40,855 nt of DNA from contig JBGCEM010000096.1 of assembly GCA_045106335.1 (NCBI GenBank), forward strand, positions 1 through 40,855. Direction: 5' to 3'. A program made the translations under genes and the position numbers. The notes below the pieces were generated by a model. The model did not search any database. It was not told the DNA's origin and was given only the letters and a program-made list of their open reading frames with translations. Of the stretch, positions 32,807 through 40,855 are shown piece by piece (the stretch's first letter is position 1; each line of letters begins with the position of its first letter). Source of the DNA: Aliishimia sp045106335 (GTDB taxonomy: Bacteria; Pseudomonadota; Alphaproteobacteria; Rhodobacterales; Rhodobacteraceae).

Positions 32807-33360
32807 CCCGGAAACGGCCACTTTCCCGCCGCCATATGCAGCGCGGCCACAGCCACAAACCCTGCAAGCCCGACGGCCAGCATCACGATTTCAGATTTAA
32901 TAGGGGCCGTTTGAGATCTGACCGGCGGCCCGTCCTGTTTATTGATTTTAATCAAATTGACCACAGCCCATGCCAACAAGCCCCCAAACAGCAAGACAGA
33001 TGCCAAATCGCCATTCACCAACAAGTGCGCGACAGTCCAGATTTTAAAACCCGTCAGTTGCGGATGCTTGATGCGCGCGATCCAAAGGTTTGGCGCCGCC
33101 ATGGTCGAAAGATAGACATAGAGACCAAGCACCATGAGCAAGTTGTTGATATGGATCATAAATCCGGGCGGCGACCAAAGCGCTATGAAATCCGCCCCCC
33201 GATAGCCGAAAATCATCAACAGCAGCGAAACCAGCAACAGCACAGCTGCAATCGCGCGCCCGTTCGCCCCAAGTGACGCCCGGTGATCCGGCGCTACACG
33301 TTTCCACAGGTGCACAGCGCTCCAAAGCGCCAACCCCACCACCAACATAATCCACGCCAT
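32803..33360 (-). CDS. NnrU family membrane protein
   Basis: A 185-residue integral membrane protein with about five helices. It begins MAWIMLVVGLALWSAVHLWKR and contains the NnrU signature PPGFMIHINNLLMVLGLYVY and RIKHPQLTGFKIWTVAHLLVNGDLAS, resembling the isoprenylcysteine methyltransferase/NnrU fold. NnrU was named for denitrification in R. sphaeroides, but no nitrite or nitric oxide reductase genes occur here, and homologues beside EMC genes are probably unrelated to denitrification. It starts one base after the mcl2 stop and overlaps DUF1737 by four bases. Confidence 0.87.
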   Translation of the reverse strand: MAWIMLVVGLALWSAVHLWKRVAPDHRASLGANGRAIAAVLLLVSLLLMIFGYRGADFIALWSPPGFMIHINNLLMVLGLYVYLSTMAAPNLWIARIKHPQLTGFKIWTVAHLLVNGDLASVLLFGGLLAWAVVNLIKINKQDGPPVRSQTAPIKSEIVMLAVGLAGFVAVAALHMAAGKWPFPG

Positions 33361-33361
33361 T

Positions 33362-34219
<858 letters not shown>

Positions 34220-34545
34220 GTATACCTCAGCATACGATTGAAATATTATTGCGCCTACGGCTCACCTATTTTTACAAAAAGTTCAAGCCATAAATGCCGC
34301 ATTGCAGCAAAACTGCGTTCAATTTTAGCAACCGCACCCCCGATTAACGAATACTTCAAGCAAACTGTGCATGTTTCGTTCTATTCACTTGCGGCGGGAG
34401 GGCCGCGTTGGCAGGGCCGCCAACAAAAGCACGGTAACCGAAGGTGAATGTTTTGAACCGGGGCCGACCCGTCATCACCGGACAAAAATGTCCGGTTTGT
34501 GCCAGATGAGCGTGTCGACTACCTTGATGAAAGGACGGCAACGCA
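34220..34545. other. Divergent intergenic region between mcl2 and a small secreted protein gene
   Basis: This 326-base gap holds the start regions of two divergent genes. It contains TTGCAGCAA (34302-34310), a TTGC-N-GCAA palindrome like those before ecm and ccr, 83 bases before mcl2, and a perfect hairpin at 34477-34496 in the leader of the secreted protein gene. No clear -35/-10 pair and no gene could be supported. Confidence 0.6.
34477..34496 (+). promoter_or_regulatory. Perfect inverted repeat in the leader of the secreted protein gene
   Basis: ACCGGACA (34477-34484), loop AAAA, TGTCCGGT (34489-34496). An eight-pair stem with a tetraloop, 50 bases before the ATG at 34546, with no U-tract after it. 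It could be an RNA leader hairpin or an operator. Confidence 0.5.
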
Positions 34546-34866
34546 ATGACTTTTACGAAAACAATCATTTTGGCCACTGTTGTGGCGATGGGAACCCTCA
34601 GCGCGCATACCGCAACTGCACAGCAAGGGCGAAACTGTGCACCACGCGAAGCAGTGGTTGACCGCTTGGCGGATGGTTATGGCGAATCCCGACAATCCAT
34701 GGGGTTGGGTGCGAATAATCAAGTAGTTGAGGTATTTGCATCTTCTGAAACGGGGACATGGACCATTACTGTTACCACACCAAATGGCTTGACCTGCTTG
34801 GTCGCCTCTGGCCAAGCCTTCGAAGAATTGGTCGAAGCCCTACCCAAAGCAGGTGACGATGCCTAA
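34546..34866 (+). CDS. Small secreted protein, conserved in Rhodobacterales
   Basis: A 106-residue exported protein. Residues 1-26 are a signal peptide ending AHTATAQQ. The mature part reads NCAPREAVVDRLADGYGESRQS, then GLGANNQVVEVFASSETGTWTITVTT and TCLVASGQAFEE, with two cysteines suited to a disulfide. I recall close relatives annotated as hypothetical in many roseobacters, but know no function. AAAGGA lies eleven bases upstream. It is a single-gene unit, closed by a strong terminator. Confidence 0.8.
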   Translation: MTFTKTIILATVVAMGTLSAHTATAQQGRNCAPREAVVDRLADGYGESRQSMGLGANNQVVEVFASSETGTWTITVTTPNGLTCLVASGQAFEELVEALPKAGDDA

Positions 34867-34881
34867 CGCATTTCAAGAATA

Positions 34882-34909
34882 GGCGGCCCCGATCCTTGGC
34901 CGCCTTTTT
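34882..34909 (+). terminator. Intrinsic terminator after the small secreted protein
   Basis: GGCGGCC (34882-34888), nine-base loop, GGCCGCC (34898-34904), then TTTTT (34905-34909). A strong canonical terminator 15 bases after the stop. Confidence 0.92.
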
Positions 34910-34984
34910 CCAAGCTGGACTGAGTTCTTCCAAAAATTGAGACATGCTCTGCATTCCAGTTATGTCCAAAATACTTTAACATCC

Positions 34985-35740
34985 TTAAGTTAGCCCATCC
35001 CATAATAACTTTGTCCCAGTCACGGCAAGCAGGACGTAAGTCAGGGCAAAAAACCACGTTTCAGGGATGTGGTAGTGCAATCTCACACCAACCCACGTTC
35101 CAAGAAGTGCAAATGGTGCAAGAAGAATATTTGCCATCAGCGTTTCGAACGTAAACAGCCCAAGAAATGCGTAAGGCACCGCTTTGGCGATATTTATCAC
35201 CCAGAAGCAAAGAACTGTACTTGCCTGGTATGTGGTCTTGTCCAAGCCTTTGCTCAGCAAATACACAGCCGCCAACGGACCGCCCGCGTGGCTTACGAAG
35301 CTGGAAAATCCGGCAGCGCAACCAGCAGTGCATCCGACCCAACCTGGCAAATCTGAGCGCGCACGCGGCACCTGATCGGCACGCTGCAAGTACTGCCAAA
35401 CCACAAATAACAGCGAAACAATGCCGATCATGATCCGGATCGCATCGGCATCCATCAAAGAAAAGATCCATGCCCCCAGCGCGACACCTGGCAACGCGCC
35501 AAATACCAGCATACGACACGCCTCGGCGTCCCATTTGCGCCAGTACGGCTTCAAGCTGGCCGCATCGATCAGCATCAACAACGGCAACATGACACCAAGG
35601 GCCAAGCCAGGCTCTAGCACCAAAGCGAGAATCGATGCCCCTGCAAAAGCCGCCCCAGACCCAAAACCGCCCTTAGAAATTCCCGCGAAAAGCGTCGCTG
35701 GCCCAGCAATCAAGAAAAACCATATATCCAACTCCAGCAT
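34985..35740 (-). CDS. TauE/SafE family (DUF81) membrane protein, second copy
   Basis: A 251-residue membrane protein, one of two TauE/SafE members in the window. The first repeat reads FAGISKGGFGSGAAFAGASIL and the second GFSSFVSHAGGPLAAVYLLS. The GGFGSG-type loop and the SHAGGP motif define a different subgroup from the 13080 gene, and there is no Alph_Pro_TM partner. About seven membrane helices are seen. The substrate, probably an organic anion or sulfite, is unknown. I start at the ATG at 35740 because upstream residues are hydrophilic and unlike the family. It is divergent from mdh. Confidence 0.85.
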   Translation of the reverse strand: MLELDIWFFLIAGPATLFAGISKGGFGSGAAFAGASILALVLEPGLALGVMLPLLMLIDAASLKPYWRKWDAEACRMLVFGALPGVALGAWIFSLMDADAIRIMIGIVSLLFVVWQYLQRADQVPRARSDLPGWVGCTAGCAAGFSSFVSHAGGPLAAVYLLSKGLDKTTYQASTVLCFWVINIAKAVPYAFLGLFTFETLMANILLAPFALLGTWVGVRLHYHIPETWFFALTYVLLAVTGTKLLWDGLT

Positions 35741-35906
35741 GGGGTCTGCATCCTGTTTTTCCCGTACTTTCACAGCTTTACCCAAAGAGACGCGCAACCA
35801 CCAGCACCATCCAACAAACACCGCCCCCCTCGAAAGCCTTGCGCAAAGGCCTCAGACGCACTACGCACCCGCCCAATCAAACAACCCATTTTCGGAGACT
35901 TCACGG

Positions 35907-36869
35907 ATGGCCAGACCCAAGATCGCGCTGATTGGCGCCGGACAAATCGGCGGAACCCTTGCGCACCTTGCCGCGCTAAAAGAACTTGGCGACGTCGTCA
36001 TGTTCGATATTGCCGAAGGCGTTCCTCAGGGCAAAGCGCTGGATATCGCAGAATCCGGGCCCTCAGAGGGGTTTGACGCGACCATGCGCGGCACGCAGGA
36101 CTACGCCGACATCGCAGACGCAGATGTATGTATTGTGACAGCTGGCGTGGCCCGTAAGCCCGGCATGTCACGCGACGACTTGCTTGGTATTAACTTGAAA
36201 GTCATGAAATCCGTCGGTGAAGGCATCCGCGATAACGCGCCGAACGCCTTTGTTATCTGCATCACGAACCCTTTGGACGCAATGGTTTGGGCGCTGCGCG
36301 AATTTTCAGGACTGCCCCACGAAAAAGTCTGCGGCATGGCCGGTGTGCTGGACAGCGCGCGTTTCCGCCACTTCTTGGCCGACGAATTCAAGGTCTCGAT
36401 GAAAGACGTCACCGCTTTTGTACTTGGTGGACATGGCGACACCATGGTTCCGCTCACGCGGTATTCGACTGTCGCGGGCATTCCTTTGCCTGATCTGGTC
36501 AAAATGGGTTGGACGACGCAAGAAAAACTGGACAGCATCGTGCAGCGGACCCGGGATGGTGGTGCGGAAATCGTTGGCTTGCTGAAGACAGGATCAGCGT
36601 TTTATGCACCCGCGACCTCTGCCATCGAAATGGCGGAAGCTTATTTGAAAGACCAAAAGCGCGTGCTGCCCTGTGCAGCTCATGTGGACGGCGCATACGG
36701 CTTGAATGGCTTCTATGTCGGTGTGCCGACGGTCATTGGTGCTGGCGGGATTGAGCGAGTCGTCGAAATCACCTTGGACAAAGACGAGCAGACCATGTTC
36801 GACAATTCGGTCAATGCCGTGAAAGGTTTGGTTGAAGCGTGTAAGGGCATTGATGGTTCGTTAGCCTAA
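35907..36869 (+). CDS. mdh: Malate dehydrogenase
   Basis: A 320-residue LDH-like malate dehydrogenase of the Bacillus/alphaproteobacterial type. The NAD loop is IGAGQIGG (9-16), with D34 in VVMFDIA selecting NAD. Substrate arginines are R83 and R89 in VARKPGMSRDD and the catalytic His is H176 in LGGHGDTM. It converts malate to oxaloacetate in the TCA cycle; malate released by Mcl2 would be its substrate. GGAG lies nine bases before the ATG. The open frame extends upstream to 35421, but only from 35907 is it conserved. A strong terminator follows, so it is a single-gene unit, apart from sucCD. Confidence 0.97.
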   Translation: MARPKIALIGAGQIGGTLAHLAALKELGDVVMFDIAEGVPQGKALDIAESGPSEGFDATMRGTQDYADIADADVCIVTAGVARKPGMSRDDLLGINLKVMKSVGEGIRDNAPNAFVICITNPLDAMVWALREFSGLPHEKVCGMAGVLDSARFRHFLADEFKVSMKDVTAFVLGGHGDTMVPLTRYSTVAGIPLPDLVKMGWTTQEKLDSIVQRTRDGGAEIVGLLKTGSAFYAPATSAIEMAEAYLKDQKRVLPCAAHVDGAYGLNGFYVGVPTVIGAGGIERVVEITLDKDEQTMFDNSVNAVKGLVEACKGIDGSLA

Positions 36870-36890
36870 CCCAAATCCAAGAATGTTCTG

Positions 36891-36919
36891 GGCCGGGCGC
36901 ACACACGCCCGGCCTTTTT
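36891..36919 (+). terminator. Intrinsic terminator after mdh
   Basis: GGCCGGGCG (36891-36899), loop CACACA, CGCCCGGCC (36906-36914), then TTTTT. A perfect nine-pair stem with a U-tract, 21 bases after the mdh stop. Confidence 0.93.
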
Positions 36920-36957
36920 CATTGCTGCACTGCCGCACTTTACGTACACCATATCAC

Positions 36958-37761
36958 ATGACACAGATCCCTGGCATTCAACGCAAACTTACGACGATTT
37001 TAGCCGCAGACGCGGCCAATTTCTCGGGCCGGATGCAATTGGATGAAATCGCCACCGTCCAGGCCCTGAGACGGTCCAGAGAAATCTTTGAAAGCCGGAT
37101 CCAAAGCCGTGGCGGTCGCATCGCAAACACTGCAGGCGACGGCTTGATTGCAGAATTCCCAAGCGTCGTCGAAGCCGTGGCCGCTGCGGTCAGCATCCAA
37201 CGCGAACTTGAATCCGGAAAGGATTTGTTGCCGTTCCGGATCGGCCTGCATCTGGGCGATGTCATTGTAGATGGCCAAGATTTACTTGGGGATGGCGTCA
37301 ATTTGGCCGCCCGCTTGCAAGACATGGCCCGCGAGGGCGGTATCCTGGCGACACGTCAAGTTGTAGATCACGCCAAGGGTCGGCTGTCGGCGGAATTTAG
37401 ACCCTTGGGTCTTGCGAAACCTAAGAATTTTCATGATGACGTGGAAGTCTTTGCGATAGTGGCTGACGGTGTGGCTGCGCCTGTGCGGATTCAAGATGTT
37501 GCTCCGCAATACCATTTTGCACCGGATGCGCGGCCTGCGGCGCTCACTCTGCGCGCCGACAAATACAGCCGTTCGCGTACGCGCAATCGTTTTTTGATGG
37601 CCGGCATGGCGCTTTTGGACATCGTAACGGGCAACGGCTTTGGCTGGTGCATCTTTCCAATCGCAGTCCTTTTTGGGTTAACGGCACGCGGTTGGTATGG
37701 GCTGAATGACAGTGAAAAAGCCGCAATTCGTGCAGCCAAAAGAACGCCCGCATCAAAATAG
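36958..37761 (+). CDS. Class III adenylate/guanylate cyclase with C-terminal membrane helices
   Basis: A 267-residue protein with the catalytic class III cyclase domain at about 10-165. Metal-binding D18 is in ILAADAANFSG and D61 in NTAGDGLIAEF. N115 and R119, expected to hold ribose and stabilise the transition state, are in GDGVNLAARL. A C-terminal hydrophobic stretch, about residues 210-245 (FLMAGMALLDIVTGNG ... IAVLFGLTARGW), could be one hairpin of two transmembrane helices, so the catalytic domain is cytosolic. It would make cAMP or cGMP. Residue pairs for substrate choice are not clear by eye. It lies between mdh and sucC and is separately transcribed by position. Confidence 0.86.
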   Translation: MTQIPGIQRKLTTILAADAANFSGRMQLDEIATVQALRRSREIFESRIQSRGGRIANTAGDGLIAEFPSVVEAVAAAVSIQRELESGKDLLPFRIGLHLGDVIVDGQDLLGDGVNLAARLQDMAREGGILATRQVVDHAKGRLSAEFRPLGLAKPKNFHDDVEVFAIVADGVAAPVRIQDVAPQYHFAPDARPAALTLRADKYSRSRTRNRFLMAGMALLDIVTGNGFGWCIFPIAVLFGLTARGWYGLNDSEKAAIRAAKRTPASK

Positions 37762-37841
37762 CCTGATAGAATCACATCGAAACCTGTGTTTCACATCCTC
37801 TTTTGAAAAATTAGCTTACGATATGCAATTGCAGAAAATTT

Positions 37842-37872
37842 TGTGATCACACACTTTTTTCATGTGATCACA
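37842..37872. promoter_or_regulatory. Paired TGTGATCACA palindromes upstream of sucC
   Basis: Two perfect copies of TGTGATCACA, 37842-37851 and 37863-37872, with centres 21 bases apart. They lie 118 and 139 bases before the sucC start. The same pair at the same spacing lies before sdhC. A third palindrome, TGCAATTGCA (37824-37833), lies 18 bases upstream. Likely binding site of a shared TCA regulator. Confidence 0.78.
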
Positions 37873-37941
37873 AATTGCCGAAAAACGCGAAAATCTTTCT
37901 TCCAAAGCGTTTTTTCGTTTACGACCGGGTAACTCCTGATC

Positions 37942-37962
37942 GTATAGGGAGCTAAGGGAACC
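37942..37962 (+). promoter_or_regulatory. sucC core promoter region shared in sequence with sdhC
   Basis: GTATAG (37942-37947) followed by GCTAAGGGAACC (37951-37962), matching the sdhC leader. TATAGG is a possible -10, with TTTACG (37918-37923) as a weak -35 at 19 bases. It lies about 75 bases downstream of the nearer palindrome. Confidence 0.55.
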
Positions 37963-37985
37963 GATTTTTCAAGGACGAAACCTCC

Positions 37986-39179
37986 ATGAACATCCACGAA
38001 TACCAAGCCAAAACCCTGTTGCGCAGCTACGGGGCCCCGGTCTCGGACGGGCGCGTCGTTTTGAAAGCTGAGGACGCCAAAACGGCCGCCGGTGCGCTGG
38101 ACGGACCACTTTGGGTGGTCAAAGCACAAATTCACGCAGGCGGACGCGGCAAGGGCACGTTCAAAGAGGCAGATGCCGGCGAACAGGGTGGGGTTCGGTT
38201 GACCAAGTCCGTCGAACAGGCGGCCGAGGAAGCCAAGCGCATGCTGGGCCGGACATTGGTCACCAAACAAACTGGCGCACCCGGCAAGCAAGTCAACCGT
38301 ATCTACATTGAAGACGGCGCCGGCATTGAGTCCGAATTTTACCTGGCCTTGTTGGTCGATCGGGCCAGCAGCCGCGTCAGCTTTGTTGCCTCCACCGAAG
38401 GCGGCATGGATATCGAAGAGGTCGCCGAAAGCACACCAGACAAGATCCTGTCTTTTTCCGTAGATCCCGCAACGGGGTATCAGGCCTATCATGGCCGACG
38501 GATCGCATTTGAGCTGGGGTTAACTGGCAAGCAAATCAAGCAATGCGTTGGTTTAATGGGCATTTTGTACAAAATGTTCTTGGAAAAAGATATGGAAATG
38601 CTTGAGATTAACCCCCTAATCGTCACCGACGCGGGTGATCTTAGGTGTTTGGACGCCAAGATGAGCTTTGATGGCAACGCGATGTATCGCCATGCCGATA
38701 TCTCTGAGCTGCGCGACACGACTGAAGAAGATCCCAAAGAGCTTGAAGCCTCGAAGTATGATCTGAACTATATCGCATTGGACGGTGAAATTGGCTGTAT
38801 GGTCAATGGTGCGGGCCTGGCGATGGCAACAATGGACATCATCAAGCTGTACGGCGCAGAACCGGCTAACTTCCTGGACGTGGGCGGCGGCGCGACCAAG
38901 GAAAAGGTGACAGAAGCCTTTAAAATCATCACCTCGGATCCGCAGGTCAAAGGCATTTTGGTCAACATCTTTGGGGGCATTATGCGCTGCGATGTGATCG
39001 CCGAAGGCGTTGTTGCCGCGGTCAAAGAGGTCGGTTTGAAAGTGCCGCTGGTCGTGCGTCTTGAAGGTACGAATGTCGAGGCTGGCAAGAAAATCATCAA
39101 CGAAAGTGATGTGGATGTCATCGCGGCCGACGATCTCAAAGACGGCGCCGAGAAAATCGTGAAAGCGGTCAAAGGCTAA
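37986..39179 (+). CDS. sucC: Succinyl-CoA synthetase (ADP-forming) beta subunit
   Basis: A 397-residue ATP-grasp subunit of the enzyme that converts succinyl-CoA to succinate with ATP formation. It begins MNIHEYQAKTLLRSYGAPVS and has WVVKAQIHAGGRGKG, the nucleotide-binding region LEINPLIVT, and the C-terminal GCMVNGAGLAMATMD and NIFGGIMRCDVIAEG ligase blocks. Length is as expected. AAGGA lies ten bases upstream. Two small exported-protein genes separate it from sucD, which is unusual because sucC and sucD are normally adjacent. Confidence 0.97.
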   Translation: MNIHEYQAKTLLRSYGAPVSDGRVVLKAEDAKTAAGALDGPLWVVKAQIHAGGRGKGTFKEADAGEQGGVRLTKSVEQAAEEAKRMLGRTLVTKQTGAPGKQVNRIYIEDGAGIESEFYLALLVDRASSRVSFVASTEGGMDIEEVAESTPDKILSFSVDPATGYQAYHGRRIAFELGLTGKQIKQCVGLMGILYKMFLEKDMEMLEINPLIVTDAGDLRCLDAKMSFDGNAMYRHADISELRDTTEEDPKELEASKYDLNYIALDGEIGCMVNGAGLAMATMDIIKLYGAEPANFLDVGGGATKEKVTEAFKIITSDPQVKGILVNIFGGIMRCDVIAEGVVAAVKEVGLKVPLVVRLEGTNVEAGKKIINESDVDVIAADDLKDGAEKIVKAVKG

Positions 39180-39212
39180 AAGCAACGCCAGGCCATAGGG
39201 CTTTATATTTTG

Positions 39213-39725
39213 ATGCAGTTCTTGATCTCAGCACTAGCCGTTTGCGCGACCCTTTGGGCGACATCTTCGTTTGCCGACACTGTCGAGGATCGCGCGCGCG
39301 CATTCGCCGAAAATTGCTTTTCGCCCTATTTGACAGCGCGCAAAGCAAAACGAGTTCTGGGCGGGTCCGGGGCGCGGTATGATTTCTATGATCTTGACCC
39401 GTTTTCTAATGTGGCCCCGTCTCCTGCATTTGGAGTGCGTCCCGCGACACCCGGCACAGATCGGCGATGCGAGGTCAGCTTTGACGGTGTGCATACAGAC
39501 GTGGCCGTCAATTTTGCATTGTCAGCAGTAAAGCGCGAAGGCCTTTTCGATGAAGAACCTGTACCCGATGCAATTCAGCGCCTACCCAGCACAAATCTTT
39601 TGGCTGCACGCCGGCTCAATCCGCGCAAAATCGCAGTCATACATATCGGCACGCGGGCCGGTCCGAATACCACCGAGACATTTATGACGTTGGAACGTTT
39701 GCCAAACCGCAGCGGGACGGATTAG
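39213..39725 (+). CDS. Small secreted protein between sucC and sucD
   Basis: A 170-residue exported protein of unknown function. Residues 1-21 are a signal peptide (QFLISALAVCATLWATSSFA) before DTVEDRARAFAENCF. The mature chain has two cysteines (ENCFSPY and DRRCEVSF) that could pair. It starts 33 bases after the sucC stop; I prefer the ATG at 39213 to a TTG three bases earlier. No obvious ribosome site is visible nearby. The motif FSPYLTARKAKRVL resembles no family I can name. It ends three bases before the next gene. Confidence 0.7.
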   Translation: MQFLISALAVCATLWATSSFADTVEDRARAFAENCFSPYLTARKAKRVLGGSGARYDFYDLDPFSNVAPSPAFGVRPATPGTDRRCEVSFDGVHTDVAVNFALSAVKREGLFDEEPVPDAIQRLPSTNLLAARRLNPRKIAVIHIGTRAGPNTTETFMTLERLPNRSGTD

Positions 39726-39728
39726 CGC

Positions 39729-40274
39729 ATGTCTTCTGTGCGCAAAACTCAAATCGGTTTGATTGCAGGGCTGACCTTGTCAGGGTGTGCTAGCACGTTG
39801 CCTGGCTCTGATCGCGCCGAGTTGGGCAATATCAGCCGCAGTAATATTGTTCCCAAAAGCACACCAACGGCCCTTTTGGTTGGGTTCCACGACTTCTGTG
39901 TGAATGCTCCGCCAACCCGCGCGGCGAAAGAAGATCACTTAAGATCCGCAGCATACGTGCCGACATCACCCAAAACAGCCGACTTGCAGGTCTTTCTGTC
40001 CGACGACGCCAGACCAGCGATAGCGATCAGCGATACGATGTGTTTAGCGCAAGCGCGGTCCAGAACGGGGCAAACCCAGCGCGTTCAAGACTATGTTGCC
40101 AAAACGTTTCCAGACGCACGTGCCTTGGATGTTACCAAAATTGACACCGAACTAGAACAAGCCTGGGTCACAGCGACACCGGCGATCATTGCGACACAAC
40201 GCACAAATTCCATCAACAACACCCCCGACTACGCGGTGATTTATTTCCGCGACCGGGCCAACGTATCTCCGTGA
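39729..40274 (+). CDS. Putative lipoprotein between sucC and sucD
   Basis: A 181-residue protein with a lipoprotein signal: KTQIGLIAGLTLSGCAS has a standard LSGC lipobox, with cysteine at residue 20. The mature part has two further cysteines (HDFCVNAP and DTMCLAQ), a pattern also seen in the neighbouring secreted protein. Function is unknown. It begins three bases after that gene and ends 17 bases before sucD, so all four genes are one transcription unit. Gln/Ala-rich composition is not unusual. The order 'secreted protein then lipoprotein' repeats the pair in the sdh operon. Confidence 0.75.
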   Translation: MSSVRKTQIGLIAGLTLSGCASTLPGSDRAELGNISRSNIVPKSTPTALLVGFHDFCVNAPPTRAAKEDHLRSAAYVPTSPKTADLQVFLSDDARPAIAISDTMCLAQARSRTGQTQRVQDYVAKTFPDARALDVTKIDTELEQAWVTATPAIIATQRTNSINNTPDYAVIYFRDRANVSP

Positions 40275-40291
40275 CATAAGGAAACACCAAT

Positions 40292-40855
40292 ATGGCCGTC
40301 CTCATCGACGAAAACACCAAGGTCATCTGTCAAGGCCTCACTGGCTCTCAGGGCACATTCCATTCCGAGCAAGCCATTGAATATGGGACGAAAATGGTCG
40401 GTGGCGTGACGCCCGGAAAAGGCGGGCAAACCCACCTGGACCTGCCTGTGTTCAACTCGGTACACGAAGCCAAACATGTCACGTCCGCGAATGCGACTGT
40501 GATTTATGTTCCCCCGCCCTTCGCCGCAGATTCGATCTTGGAAGCAATTGATGCTGAGATGGAAGTCATTGTGGCAATCACCGAAGGCATTCCTGTTTTG
40601 GACATGATGCGGGTGAAACGGGCGTTGGAAAACAGTTCCTCGAAGTTGATCGGCCCCAACTGCCCCGGCGTCATCACGCCAAATGCGTGCAAAATCGGCA
40701 TTATGCCCGGTCATATCCACAAGCGCGGCAGCGTAGGTGTTGTGTCCCGGTCCGGCACGTTGACCTATGAGGCGGTAAAACAGACCACGGATGTGGGTCT
40801 TGGCCAGTCCACCTGTGTCGGCATTGGCGGCGATCCGATTAAGGGGACCGAGCAT
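40292..40855 (+). CDS. sucD: Succinyl-CoA synthetase alpha subunit, 5' part
   Basis: The frame runs from the ATG at 40292 to the window end, 188 codons without a stop. It begins AVLIDENTKVICQGLTGSQGTFHSEQAIEYG, with the CoA-binding Rossmann motif, VGGVTPGKGG, VIYVPPPFAAD, the CoA loop LIGPNCPGVITP and GVVSRSGTLTYE. The phosphohistidine loop, expected near residue 245, lies outside. AAGGA lies nine bases before the ATG. Together with SucC it makes the alpha-beta enzyme. Confidence 0.97.
   Translation, partial: MAVLIDENTKVICQGLTGSQGTFHSEQAIEYGTKMVGGVTPGKGGQTHLDLPVFNSVHEAKHVTSANATVIYVPPPFAADSILEAIDAEMEVIVAITEGIPVLDMMRVKRALENSSSKLIGPNCPGVITPNACKIGIMPGHIHKRGSVGVVSRSGTLTYEAVKQTTDVGLGQSTCVGIGGDPIKGTEH

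Noticed and set aside
32803..33360. NnrU as evidence for denitrification
   Set aside because: No nir, nor or nos genes are visible; the gene is embedded in the EMC operon, so the name alone carries no such meaning.
35421..35906. Upstream extension of the mdh frame
   Set aside because: The extension lies opposite the TauE/SafE gene; only the part from 35907 is like malate dehydrogenase, and a ribosome site precedes that ATG.
37842..37872. CRP binding sites at the TGTGATCACA palindromes
   Set aside because: CRP needs six bases between TGTGA and TCACA; here the half-sites abut. FNR-type spacing also does not fit.
40241..40855. 204-codon minus-strand frame at the window end
   Set aside because: Antisense to sucD, whose family motifs are unmistakable.

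Overview
The window looks like chromosomal DNA of an alphaproteobacterium of the order Rhodobacterales, probably the marine Roseobacter group. The basis is the ethylmalonyl-CoA (EMC) pathway set (ccr, ecm, mch, mcl2), alphaproteobacterial TCA gene arrangements, a TIGR02186/Alph_Pro_TM protein, a LuxR/LuxI pair of the Rhodobacterales type, an Irr-like iron box, and GC-rich extragenic hairpins of a kind I know from this group. It reads as core metabolic chromosome. I saw no prophage, insertion sequence, CRISPR array, tRNA or rRNA.

Layout. (1) 1-8009: housekeeping genes: a universal stress protein fragment, an FAH-family hydrolase, AsmA, RimO, a class IV aminotransferase, a second stress protein, NfuA behind an Irr-like box and a 14-bp tandem repeat, then TsaB and a RimI-like acetyltransferase overlapping by 11 nt. 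(2) 8155-12941: a four-gene BMP-type nucleoside ABC importer. (3) 13080-14754: a TauE/SafE permease with its Alph_Pro_TM partner. (4) 14769-21681, all on the minus strand: a PlsB/PlsC-like acyltransferase, ccr, then a small overlapping ORF, luxR, luxI, a RecD-like helicase and an SDR. (5) 21907-25021: ecm, an H-NS-like protein and deoD. (6) 34219 down to 25025, one long minus-strand run: mcl2-nnrU-DUF1737-mch-DUF4344-DUF1194, then sdhC-sdhD-sdhA-(two small exported proteins)-sdhB and a DUF1989 gene. (7) 34546-40855: a small secreted protein, a second TauE/SafE permease, mdh, a class III nucleotide cyclase, and sucC-(two small exported proteins)-sucD, with sucD cut by the window end.

The genes form one metabolic theme. 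Ccr, Ecm, mesaconyl-CoA hydratase and (3S)-malyl-CoA thioesterase belong to the EMC route, which turns acetyl-CoA into glyoxylate, succinyl-CoA and malate. SucCD, SdhCDAB and Mdh carry those products through the TCA cycle. A quorum-sensing pair sits directly downstream of ccr, and a nucleotide cyclase sits between mdh and sucC.

The most notable observation is regulatory. The sdhC and sucC upstream regions each carry two TGTGATCAC(A) palindromes exactly 21 bp apart, about 115-140 bp before the start codon, followed by a near-identical core (GTATAG, then GCTWAGGGAACC). In the sdh case the pair lies inside the last codons of the upstream DUF1194 gene and writes a repeated Cys-Asp-His into its C-terminus. 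This points to a shared TCA regulator that I cannot name. Both operons also carry a 'secreted protein plus lipoprotein' pair in the same order between subunit genes.
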